Source: JAYPEY01 sp964519245 (GTDB lineage Bacteria > Verrucomicrobiota > Verrucomicrobiia > Limisphaerales > JAYPEY01). From it: DNA of 13,820 bases. A model generated the notes under the pieces. It was not told the origin of the DNA and made no database searches. It worked only from the letters and a program-made list of their open reading frames with translations. Shown in pieces: positions 1 to 6,863 of the stretch (its first letter is position 1; each line of letters begins with the position of its first letter). The stretch spans positions 1 through 13,820 of the forward strand of contig CAZFLK010000154.1 in assembly GCA_964519245.1 (NCBI GenBank), given 5' to 3'. The translations under genes were made by a program, and so were the position numbers.

Positions 1-30
1 TTCTTTATTGCCGGATGGCTCGTGCAGCCG

Positions 31-127
31 GTGGGGAGAGACTCCGTCGAGCCCACATCAACGTCCCAAAGGGACGAGTCAGCGCGTTTCCGCCACCCTT
101 GTTCAATCGCACGCCCCAAGCGGGGCG
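31..127. repeat. Cluster of short stem-loops in non-coding DNA (REP-like, tentative)
   Basis: Three short inverted repeats lie close together in the gene-free stretch before position 210. The first pairs GTGGG (31-35) with CCCAC (52-56) and can alternatively form GGAG/CTCC (35-38 with 42-45). The second is perfect: CGTCCC (62-67), loop AAA, GGGACG (71-76). The third is also perfect: CGCCCC (112-117), loop AAGC, GGGGCG (122-127). None is followed by a T-run on either strand, so they are not intrinsic terminators. Clusters of compact GC-rich hairpins outside genes resemble REP-type elements, but copy number cannot be judged from one window. I see no other feature in 1-209. Confidence 0.3.
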
Positions 128-209
128 CGGGCTGGTCGAGACGAGACCCAGCACGGGCGGGCGTCACGACCACACGATTGGCTGCCGGCAGGGAAACGCT
201 CCGAACGCC

Positions 210-1610
210 TCAGCCGCCGCGACCATCCCAAAGGAACCCGGTCCCCGCGCCTTCGCGATCCGGCCAACCGTAAAACAGGATCAGATCCGGAATCACGCGA
301 CCGGCCGCATCATGGACCGGTTGCACGTTCTGCCAATGCCAGCCGGGCCTCCCCTTCGGAGTGAGGTCCTGACTCCGAGCCCACTTCAGACCATTGTCGC
401 TCGAACGCCACTCCTCCACGCGCTCACCCCAGCCATATTCATCCATGCCCTCCTCAATGACCGTTTGGTTCTCTCCGACGACAAGAAATGCCCGGAATCC
501 GCCCTTCGGCAGCGCTTCCACGTGACTGGCGTTGAATGGATGCAGCGTCGGGGCCGCCTGAACCCGCCGCCACTTGCCCTCATTCCAGGTCACAAAATGA
601 AAGTGGGAATCCTGCGGGTTCCGGTCCGACACCGGCAGCATGAAATGCGGCAAGCCATGCCGGTCCAGCGCAATGGACGGCCCCACCGCCGCCACCCGGC
701 CATCGGTGTCCCACACCAGGCATTTCTTGTCGGCGACGCTCTTGCGGAGCGGCAACTCGACCGGCTCGCCGAAGATGTTGAACGCCTGGTGCGTCGCGAG
801 ATCCACAAAAAAATGGTAGAGATTGTGGCGCTGCGCATGATCCGAGAGCGTCGTCTGGTAACGCTGGTTGAACACCGGTTCCTCCACCTTCCAGATGAAG
901 GCGACATGCAGGCGCGTCCCATCCGCGCTGACAGCGGTGGTGTTGTAGGAACCGGCGTGATCGGCAAGACGCCCCTCCTGCGGCTTGGCGTTGAGATCCA
1001 CCGTTGTCTTCGCCGGCCCCTCCCAATCCCCCGCGCCGTCCGCCAACACCCGATATCGCCAACTCCCCAGGTGTCCGGTGTGCCGATAATAGACCAAGGT
1101 CCGGCCTCCCAAGATCCGGTGGACCTTCGGGTAGGACATCGACTCCGAAGGCGACCCGGCGGAAACCCAACCTTCCGGCGACCGCGCTTCCCGCGACACC
1201 ACGTGCACGCCGGCCGTATTATGACAGCCGAACATCGAACGCAGATGGCCGCGCCCGTCCAGCCAGATGACCGGCGCAAAATGATGATCCTTCCGATACT
1301 TCGCCGCCTTGATCACGAAGGCCTGCGGATCAACATCCTTCAGCATTGACCGCGCCTCGCCAAACTCCCGCGACGTCAGGTCGTAGGTTCGCAGATACGG
1401 CAGGCCATCCCGCCCCCGCCAGACAATGTAGACCGTGTCGCCATGCGCCACCGCCTGCGGATACTGTCGGTTGTCATACAGCATCTTCAACCCGCCGTTC
1501 TCCGCAAACGCCACGGGACGCGCGGCCTGCGCCCCGGCAACCGACAAACCGAACGCCAGCGTCGAAAGAACCGCGCGCCAAACAGGGAAACGAAATGGGG
1601 ATGACTTCAT
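210..1610 (-). CDS. Secreted BNR_4-family (BNR repeat-containing) beta-propeller protein
   Basis: A 466-residue protein whose residues 1-29 form a Sec signal peptide: basic start, hydrophobic core, and a probable cleavage after Ala-Gln-Ala (about residue 29). The mature part contains Asp-box/BNR-like blades with features of the BNR_4 family: a D-G-R-G-H-L segment followed by a Cys-His-Asn, a SYPKVH strand leading into YYRHTGHLGSW, and later D-R-H-G-L-P-H and S-H-V-E elements. Family members are exported seven-bladed-type propellers, often near polysaccharide-degrading genes; some related propellers are polysaccharide lyases, but no catalytic residue can be assigned here. The Met at 1610 is chosen because it opens the signal peptide; the frame is open further upstream to 1856, but that extension would bury the signal and overlap the divergent gene. 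There is no clear Shine-Dalgarno. Family assignment is fairly sure, enzymatic role unknown. Confidence 0.85.
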   Translation of the reverse strand: MKSSPFRFPVWRAVLSTLAFGLSVAGAQAARPVAFAENGGLKMLYDNRQYPQAVAHGDTVYIVWRGRDGLPYLRTYDLTSREFGEARSMLKDVDPQAFVIKAAKYRKDHHFAPVIWLDGRGHLRSMFGCHNTAGVHVVSREARSPEGWVSAGSPSESMSYPKVHRILGGRTLVYYRHTGHLGSWRYRVLADGAGDWEGPAKTTVDLNAKPQEGRLADHAGSYNTTAVSADGTRLHVAFIWKVEEPVFNQRYQTTLSDHAQRHNLYHFFVDLATHQAFNIFGEPVELPLRKSVADKKCLVWDTDGRVAAVGPSIALDRHGLPHFMLPVSDRNPQDSHFHFVTWNEGKWRRVQAAPTLHPFNASHVEALPKGGFRAFLVVGENQTVIEEGMDEYGWGERVEEWRSSDNGLKWARSQDLTPKGRPGWHWQNVQPVHDAAGRVIPDLILFYGWPDREGAGTGFLWDGRGG

Positions 1611-1621
1611 GCCTGCGCAGG

Positions 1622-1649
1622 AGTAAAGACAGTCAAACCGCCTTGTCAA
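1622..1649 (-). promoter_or_regulatory. Candidate sigma70-type promoter for the BNR_4 gene
   Basis: On the minus strand a perfect TTGACA (-35, 1649-1644) is followed after 16 bp by TTTACT (-10, 1627-1622; 4 of 6 matches). Transcription from it would begin about five bases before the start codon at 1610, giving a nearly leaderless mRNA, which agrees with the missing Shine-Dalgarno. The -35 lies in an 8-bp direct repeat, GTCAAACC on the plus strand at 1632-1639 and 1645-1652 (13-bp period), which could be an operator. Predicted by eye only. Confidence 0.4.
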
Positions 1650-1762
1650 ACCCGCTTCCCCCGCTACACAGCCGAACTTTGTTGAAGAAAAACGGTGATC
1701 AAGGCCGTCAGTCCTCGATACGATGATCTCGTGGTCGGGCTCCGCCCGCGCCCCCCCTGAAA

Positions 1763-4129
1763 ATGAAGCCAACCAACGCCAGAGCCTCGACGATCCTTCG
1801 CCTTGCATGCGGGGCGGCCGCGCTGCTGGGCTGCGGCGACGCCATCCAGGCCGCAACCAGCGAAGGCGACAACGGCTCCCGCTTCTTCGAATCCAGGATT
1901 CGCCCCATTCTCGTCGAGCATTGCTACCCCTGCCACTCGGAGACGGCGGGCGAACAAAAGGGCGGCCTCCTGCTCGACCGCGAGTCCGGCTGGCTCAAGG
2001 GCGGCGACACCGAGAACGCGGTGATCGCCGGCGAACCGGAGAGCTCCCTCCTGATCAAGGCCGTTCAATACCAGGACAATGATCTCCGCATGCCTCCGAA
2101 ACGCCCGCTGCCGCCGGAACACGTCCGCCTCCTGGCGACCTGGATCCGACGCGGCGCGCCCGGCCCCGCCGAGGACCTGGGCGAAACCCGCTTCTCCCTG
2201 CTGGGCGACCAGGACCACCTGTTCGAGCTGGCCGCCGACCATTGGGCGTTTCAGCCGGTTGCTCAACCAACGCCGCCAACCGTCGACGACCACGCCTGGA
2301 ATCAACGCGCCATCGATCGCTTCATCCTCGCGAAGCTGGACCAGGCCGGGCTCCAACCCTCGCGCCCCGCCGATCCCCGCACGCTTCTGCGCCGGCTGTC
2401 CTTCGACCTCACCGGACTCCCCCCGACCTGGGAGGAGATCGACGCCTTCACCAGCGCGGTCCGCAAAGACCGCCCCGCCGCGATCCGGCAGGCGATCAAC
2501 CGGCTTATCGATTCCCCCGCCTTCGGCGAACGCCTCGCCCGGCTCTGGCTCGACGTCGCGCGCTACGCCGACACCGACAGCTCCTACCGGCCGGACACCA
2601 AGTCGCCGCGCTATTTCCCCTTCGCCTTCACCTACCGCGATTATGTCATCAAGGCGTTCAATGCCGACAAACCCTACGACAGGTTCCTCCGGGAGCAACT
2701 CGCCGCCGACCGGCTGGGGCTCGGGAGGAATGCCCCCGAGTTGGCGGCTCTGGGATTCCTCGCCGTCGGGCCGCACCTGAAGCGCGCCGACGATTCCATC
2801 GACGATTGGATCGACGTGACCACCCGCGGCCTGATGGGCGTCACCGTCGCCTGCGCCCGCTGCCACGACCACAAGTATGAACCCGTGCCGACCCGGGACT
2901 ACTACTCCCTCTACGGGGTGTTCGCCTCGATCCGCCGTTCCGATCCGCTCGACGAGAAGGGCCTCCCGCTCCTGCCCGGTTACGAAGCCGACCCGGCGGC
3001 GCAAGCCGACTACTCGAAACTGCGCGCCCAAGTGGACAAGTCTCTCAAGGATGCCGGCGGCAAGAAGGCGAAGAACAACAACCGCTCCATTGCGGAGAAG
3101 ATCCGCGAGACAGACCTGGCCGAGTTGCTGATCTTTCATGAAGGCGCCCCCGCCCGGGCCATGGTGGTGAGCGAGCTCAAACGCACGGTGGAACCCCGGG
3201 TCTTCATCCGCGGGCAACGCGGCAATTCCGGCGCCCCCGCGCCCCGCCGCTTCCTCAAGATCCTGGACCCGGAACAAGAACCTTTCTCCCCGGATTCCAG
3301 CGGCCGTCTCGATCTCGCCAACCGGATTGTCGACCGCAAGAACCCCCTCACCGCGCGCGTGTTCGTCAATCGGCTGTGGGGCGAGCTCATGGGAGCCCCC
3401 ATCGTGGCGACGCCCTCCGACTTCGGCCTGCAGGGCGCGCGGCCCTCGCACCCGGAACTGCTCGATTGGCTGGCGGCCGACTTCATGGCCCGCGGCTGGT
3501 CGGTCAAGAGTCTGATTCGGCAAATTGTCTCCTCCCGCGCCTACCAACAGGACTCCGGCCCCAATGAGTCCGCTGTCGCAGTCGACCCGACCAACCGGCT
3601 TTACTGGCGCGCCTACCGGAAACACTTGTCGATTGAAGCCATTCGCGACGCCATGCTCGCCACCTCCGGCCAACTGGACCGTCGCCTCCACGGCCGCTCC
3701 GCGCCGCTCTGGGGCAAAAACTACACCCGCCGCCGCTCGCTCTACGGCTTCATCGATCGCTTCAATCTCGATCCCACCCTGCGGGCTTTCGATTTCCCGG
3801 CGCCCAACCAATCCCAGCCGGCCAGAGGGGAGAGCATCGTCGCCCCCCAGGCCCTGTTCACGATGAACTCGCCTTTCGTGATCGACCAGGCCATTGCCGT
3901 CAGCCGGAGTGAACGCCTCCAACAATGCCGGACGGACGCCGAACGGACGGATGCCCTGTTCGAACTCATCCTGCAACGGCGACCGAATCCGGCCGAGCGC
4001 GCGCGAACCGCCAAGTTCGCGCAGTTGCAATCCCGTTTCTACAACGACCCGGAAAAGCATATCGCGTCCCCCTGGCCCATTGCCGCCCAGGCGCTCTACA
4101 TGAGCAACGAGTTCCAATACCTCGATTGA
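1763..4129 (+). CDS. PSCyt1-DUF1549-DUF1553 (planctomycete-type cytochrome) exported protein
   Basis: A 788-residue protein with a Sec-type signal (hydrophobic residues about 11-30, likely cleavage near AIQA). A planctomycete cytochrome c domain (PSCyt1) follows, with the haem motif CYPCH at 54-58. The DUF1549 (PSCyt2) domain spans about 170-385 and contains FDLTGLPP, the WLDVARYADTDS segment and a second CxxCH, CARCH at 364-368, followed by DHKYEPVPTRDYYSLYG. A Lys-rich linker leads to DUF1553 (PSD1) from about residue 512 (SGRLDLANRI, then ARVFVNRLWGELMG) to the end. This architecture is characteristic of Planctomycetes and Verrucomicrobia, where it sits beside DUF1501 genes; its reaction is not established. 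The length is within the usual range, towards the shorter end. No good Shine-Dalgarno precedes the ATG; the start is chosen because it begins the signal peptide. The next gene follows after 8 bp, so co-transcription is likely. Confidence 0.93.
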   Translation: MKPTNARASTILRLACGAAALLGCGDAIQAATSEGDNGSRFFESRIRPILVEHCYPCHSETAGEQKGGLLLDRESGWLKGGDTENAVIAGEPESSLLIKAVQYQDNDLRMPPKRPLPPEHVRLLATWIRRGAPGPAEDLGETRFSLLGDQDHLFELAADHWAFQPVAQPTPPTVDDHAWNQRAIDRFILAKLDQAGLQPSRPADPRTLLRRLSFDLTGLPPTWEEIDAFTSAVRKDRPAAIRQAINRLIDSPAFGERLARLWLDVARYADTDSSYRPDTKSPRYFPFAFTYRDYVIKAFNADKPYDRFLREQLAADRLGLGRNAPELAALGFLAVGPHLKRADDSIDDWIDVTTRGLMGVTVACARCHDHKYEPVPTRDYYSLYGVFASIRRSDPLDEKGLPLLPGYEADPAAQADYSKLRAQVDKSLKDAGGKKAKNNNRSIAEKIRETDLAELLIFHEGAPARAMVVSELKRTVEPRVFIRGQRGNSGAPAPRRFLKILDPEQEPFSPDSSGRLDLANRIVDRKNPLTARVFVNRLWGELMGAPIVATPSDFGLQGARPSHPELLDWLAADFMARGWSVKSLIRQIVSSRAYQQDSGPNESAVAVDPTNRLYWRAYRKHLSIEAIRDAMLATSGQLDRRLHGRSAPLWGKNYTRRRSLYGFIDRFNLDPTLRAFDFPAPNQSQPARGESIVAPQALFTMNSPFVIDQAIAVSRSERLQQCRTDAERTDALFELILQRRPNPAERARTAKFAQLQSRFYNDPEKHIASPWPIAAQALYMSNEFQYLD

Positions 4130-4137
4130 TCAGGATC

Positions 4138-5574
4138 ATGAACCGCCCCGCCCCCTTGAATTCCGCGCCCGGAATGCCTTCACGTCGGGACCTGTTGCGC
4201 CAGATCGGCCTCGGTTTCGGAGCCGTGGCGGCCTCCGACCTGTTGGCGCAACCGGAGGGCGCGTCCGCCTCGCCGCTGGCTGCCCGCGAACCGGTCTTCC
4301 CCGCCCGGGTCAAGCGCGTCATTCACCTCTTCATGAACGGCGGCCCGTCGCAGATCGACACCTTCGACCCCAAACCGGGCATGGCGGCGCACGATGGCAA
4401 AGCCTTGCCCGACTCCATCAAGCAACGCCTGCAACGCACCCAGCTCAACCGCATGGGCCAGGTCTTTCATTCCCCGTTCAAGTTCCGTATGCACGGTCAA
4501 AGCGGGCTTGAGATCAGCGAACTCTTTCCCCGGGTGGCGCGCCATGCGGACGACCTTTGCGTCGTGCGCTCCATGGTCGGCGAGATCGCCAACCATTCCC
4601 CGGGACTGCTGTTGATGAACTGCGGCCACTCCACCCTGCCCCGCCCCAGCATAGGCTCCTGGTCGCTCTATGGCCTCGGGACCGAGAACGCAAACCTGCC
4701 GGGTTATGTCGTGCTCTGCCCTCGCGGCATGCCGACCGCCCAGTCCCGCAACTGGACGAGCGCGTTTCTACCCGGCGTATTCCAAGGCACGCATATTGAC
4801 AGCGAAACGAAGGGCGACGAACTGATTCCCCATCTGACGCGCAAGAACATCCGCCCCGGAACCCAACGCGCCCAGGTGGCGCTGACCCGGTTCCTGAACC
4901 AGAGACATCAGGCCCGACGCCCGGACGACCCGCGTCTGGAAAGCCGGATCCACGCCATGGAACTCGCCTTCCGGATGCAGGCCGCAGCCACCGACGCATT
5001 GGACGTCTCACGGGAACCGGCCGCCATCCGCGAACTCTACGGCGACACCATTCAGGGACGCAACCTCCTGATGGCCCGCCGCCTGGCGGAACGGGGCGTT
5101 CGCTACGTGCAATGCTACCACGGAGCCGGCCAACCCTGGGACAACCACGGCTCCATCGTCAAACGCATCACCTCCCTCGCCGCCGAGTCCGACCAACCCA
5201 TCGCGGCGTTGCTCACCGACCTGAAGTCCCGCGGCATGCTCGACGATACGCTCGTCATCTGGGGCGGCGAAATGGGCCGCACCGCCACCACCCAGGGCAA
5301 GGCAAAGAATCCCGCGACCTTCGGCCGGGACCACCACATCGACGGTTTCACCATCTGGCTGGCCGGAGGCGGATTCAAGCCTGGCCACATCCACGGATCA
5401 ACCGACGATTTCGGCATGGGTGTGACCTCGGACCCCGTTCCCGTCCACGACCTGCACGCGACACTGCTCCACCACATGGGCTTGAACCACAAGCAACTCA
5501 CCTACCGCTACTCCGGCCGCGACTTCCGGCTCACTGACATCCACGGCGATGTCATCCACGGCCTGTTGAGCTAG
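4138..5574 (+). CDS. DUF1501 family protein, Tat-exported
   Basis: A 478-residue DUF1501 protein. The N-terminus carries a twin-arginine signal, SRRDLL at residues 15-20, followed by a hydrophobic stretch (IGLGFGAVAASDLLA), so it should be exported folded, possibly with a metal already bound. The body has the family landmarks: FMNGGPSQIDTFDPKPG (about 65-80), the HSTLPRPSIGSW region, WDNHG, WGGEMGRT (375-382), GRDHH (396-400) and a C-terminal DLHATLLHHMGL...YSGRDFRLTD segment. DUF1501 belongs to the alkaline-phosphatase/sulfatase-like fold; the conserved Asp/His residues are compatible with metal binding, but its substrate is unknown. It is 8 bp downstream of the PSCyt1 protein gene, the standard arrangement for this pair, and the two presumably work together. 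An AGGA lies only 2 nt before the ATG at 4138; the next Met (4174) would still keep the Tat motif, so the exact start is not certain. Confidence 0.93.
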   Translation: MNRPAPLNSAPGMPSRRDLLRQIGLGFGAVAASDLLAQPEGASASPLAAREPVFPARVKRVIHLFMNGGPSQIDTFDPKPGMAAHDGKALPDSIKQRLQRTQLNRMGQVFHSPFKFRMHGQSGLEISELFPRVARHADDLCVVRSMVGEIANHSPGLLLMNCGHSTLPRPSIGSWSLYGLGTENANLPGYVVLCPRGMPTAQSRNWTSAFLPGVFQGTHIDSETKGDELIPHLTRKNIRPGTQRAQVALTRFLNQRHQARRPDDPRLESRIHAMELAFRMQAAATDALDVSREPAAIRELYGDTIQGRNLLMARRLAERGVRYVQCYHGAGQPWDNHGSIVKRITSLAAESDQPIAALLTDLKSRGMLDDTLVIWGGEMGRTATTQGKAKNPATFGRDHHIDGFTIWLAGGGFKPGHIHGSTDDFGMGVTSDPVPVHDLHATLLHHMGLNHKQLTYRYSGRDFRLTDIHGDVIHGLLS

Positions 5575-5809
5575 GCCTCTCCGGTCGCACCCCGTTCACC
5601 GGCGTCCAGTATGCTCAAGGCCTCGCCAACCAATCCCGCGGCCGTAAACGGTTTCTGAAGAAAACCGCCACCGGCAACGATTCCCGCAGACTTCGATGCA
5701 CCTCCTCGGCCTGGCGCAACTCCCCCTTCAAGCGTTCCACTTCAGCCTCGAGGCGCCGGATCTCGCCAAGGGATCCGGGCGGGCTTTCCGGTTGCGGGGG
5801 AACTGCCAT
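5571..5809 (-). pseudogene. Decayed hybrid sensor kinase remnant (PAS-like start joined to receiver-domain tail)
   Basis: The minus-strand frame from the ATG at 5809 encodes a Pro-rich start, a heptad-type coiled coil (IRRLEAEVERLKGELRQAEE) and HRSLRESLPVAVFFRN, which reads like the linker and first strand of a PAS domain. It then runs into a nonsense tail and stops at 5615. In another frame of the same strand, from about 5665, the sequence reads GGGFLQKPFTAAGLVGEALSIL and stops at 5571-5573. FLQKPF followed by an amphipathic helix is the typical end of a response-regulator receiver domain, including the conserved Lys-Pro. The simplest reading is a hybrid PAS/histidine kinase/receiver gene that lost its middle by an out-of-frame deletion. 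The receiver-frame stop overlaps the stop of the convergent DUF1501 gene in the palindrome CTAG. A stop codon in frame just upstream of 5809 supports that ATG. It could also be chance similarity; no homology search was possible. Confidence 0.5.
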
Positions 5810-5949
5810 CGCGTCAGCGGAAACCTAGCAGGCAGCCGCACGCGTTCAAGCGCCGACACACCAAAGCTGCCCCGGGTTTTTCCTTTGAAAACCATCGTCT
5901 CCCTGCGTTGAATCCCCCCCGCATCCCGCGCCCCTCCAATGGCGCCGCT

Positions 5950-5967
5950 CCGTCACCTGAACGCGAT
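5950..5967 (+). promoter_or_regulatory. Second Pho-box-like repeat pair, upstream (weak)
   Basis: CCGTCAC (5950-5956), CTGA, ACGCGAT (5961-5967) has the seven-plus-four spacing of a Pho box. It resembles the TTGTAAC-CTGA-ATGCCAT part of the stronger site 62 bp downstream, sharing the same CTGA spacer. A TATAAA at 5967-5972 directly abuts it, which is not the usual activator geometry. It may be an auxiliary binding site or coincidence. The remaining stretch 5810-5949 shows no gene or other element I can support. Confidence 0.22.
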
Positions 5968-6000
5968 ATAAACGACCTCTGGAACCTTCCGGGGAAACAG

Positions 6001-6032
6001 CCGTCACGACATTGTAACCTGAATGCCATAAT
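6001..6032 (+). promoter_or_regulatory. Candidate Pho box and -10 element upstream of the PhoB-type gene
   Basis: Three seven-base units repeat at 11-bp intervals: CCGTCAC (6001-6007), TTGTAAC (6012-6018) and ATGCCAT (6023-6029). Against the enterobacterial Pho-box unit CTGTCAT they match 5, 4 and 5 of 7. CATAAT (6027-6032) matches the -10 consensus at 5 of 6 and begins 8 bp after the second unit. There is no good -35, which is the geometry expected when PhoB binding replaces it. The start codon at 6093 lies about 60 bp downstream. Autoregulation of phoB through a Pho box is well known in other bacteria; here it is inferred from spacing and partial matches. Confidence 0.42.
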
Positions 6033-6092
6033 CACGCCGCCTCTCAGAGACACGATCAGCTCCAATTCTATCGCTCCCGCGCCATTCCGAAC

Positions 6093-6779
6093 ATGAAGCA
6101 GACCATACTAATCGTCGATGACGAGCCCGACGCCGTGGAACTCATCGAATTCAACCTGCGGGGGGCCGGATTTCGCACCGCCACCGCCATGGCGGGCGAT
6201 GAGGCGCTCAAGAAAGCGCGTGACATCCTGCCCGACCTGATCGTGCTGGATCTCATGCTGCCGGAGGTCGAAGGCCTGGAAGTCTGCAAGATCCTCCGCC
6301 GCGACCCGGCCACCTCCAACGTCCCCGTCGTCATGCTGACCGCCAAGGCCGCCGAAGTGGACCGCATCCTCGGCCTCGAGTTGGGAGCCGACGATTACGT
6401 CACCAAGCCCTTCAGCCCCCGCGAACTCGTGCTGCGGATCAAACGACTCCTCCGCGTCGCCGATGGATCCGGAGACGACAAGCAGGAGGTGGTGCAGTTC
6501 AAGGACCTTTACATCGATGTCCCCGGCCATATCGTCCGCGTCCTGGGCAAGCAGATCGAATTGACCGCCACCGAATTCAAACTGCTGAATCTGCTGGCTC
6601 AACGCCGCGGCCGGGTTCAAACCCGGGAACAACTGCTGCAGGACGTATGGAACTACGACAACATCATCGACACGCGGACCGTGGACACCCACGTCCGACG
6701 CCTCCGCGAAAAACTCGGCGCGGCGGCCCGCTACGTGGGCACCGTGCGCGGCGTCGGCTACCGCTTTGTCGAGGATTGA
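6093..6779 (+). CDS. phoB: PhoB-type response regulator (OmpR/PhoB family)
   Basis: A 228-residue two-domain transcription factor. The receiver domain (about 1-120) has the acidic pair D9-D10, the phospho-acceptor D53 in VLDLMLP, T83 in MLTAK and K105 in TKPF. The winged-helix Trans_reg_C domain (about 130-226) has ELTATEFKLLNLLAQRRGRV, the recognition-helix region TVDTHVRRLREKLG and the closing TVRGVGYRF wing. Length and sequence are typical of PhoB/PhoP regulators, which bind direct repeats with 11-bp period after phosphorylation by a PhoR-type kinase. The gene just downstream encodes such a kinase, and a Pho-box-like repeat lies upstream, supporting a phosphate-starvation role. No pst or phoU gene is present in the window, so the phosphate signal is inferred. 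No Shine-Dalgarno is evident; the ATG is fixed by the receiver domain's first strand. Confidence 0.93.
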   Translation: MKQTILIVDDEPDAVELIEFNLRGAGFRTATAMAGDEALKKARDILPDLIVLDLMLPEVEGLEVCKILRRDPATSNVPVVMLTAKAAEVDRILGLELGADDYVTKPFSPRELVLRIKRLLRVADGSGDDKQEVVQFKDLYIDVPGHIVRVLGKQIELTATEFKLLNLLAQRRGRVQTREQLLQDVWNYDNIIDTRTVDTHVRRLREKLGAAARYVGTVRGVGYRFVED

Positions 6780-6786
6780 ACGCCGG

Positions 6787-6829
6787 TCGCGCCATTCGCC
6801 GGGCCGGCCGCGTCGCCGAATGGCGGCGA
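6787..6829 (+). other. Strong hairpin in the phoB-phoR spacer
   Basis: CGCCATTCG (6790-6798) pairs perfectly with CGAATGGCG (6817-6825). Allowing one bulged base, the stem extends to TCGCGCCATTCG (6787-6798) with 6817-6829. The loop contains the palindrome GGCCGGCC (6802-6809). No T-run follows, so it is unlikely to be a simple terminator. Within an operon such a stem could stabilise or process the mRNA and set different levels of regulator and kinase. Its 3' end is about 30 bases before the phoR Shine-Dalgarno. Confidence 0.45.
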
Positions 6830-6863
6830 GCCGACTTCAAACAGCCAGTCAGACTGAGGTGAC

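Noticed and set aside
15..1349. A 444-codon open frame on the plus strand opposite the BNR_4 gene
   Set aside because: The minus-strand gene has a signal peptide and family motifs; the plus-strand product is Arg/Pro/His-rich with no domain.
1664..4117. An 817-codon open frame antisense to the PSCyt1 gene
   Set aside because: It mirrors the codon structure of a strongly supported gene; its predicted protein has no recognisable domain and consists of the Gly/Ala/Val/Arg/Glu-rich text typical of GC-rich antisense frames.
5871..5893. GGTTTT/AAAACC inverted repeat (5875-5880 with 5888-5893) as a terminator
   Set aside because: Six weak pairs with no following T-run on either strand in the right position.
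5814..6065. An 83-codon minus-strand frame in the phoB upstream region
   Set aside because: No domain, irregular composition, no ribosome-binding site, and it covers the candidate Pho box; likely chance.
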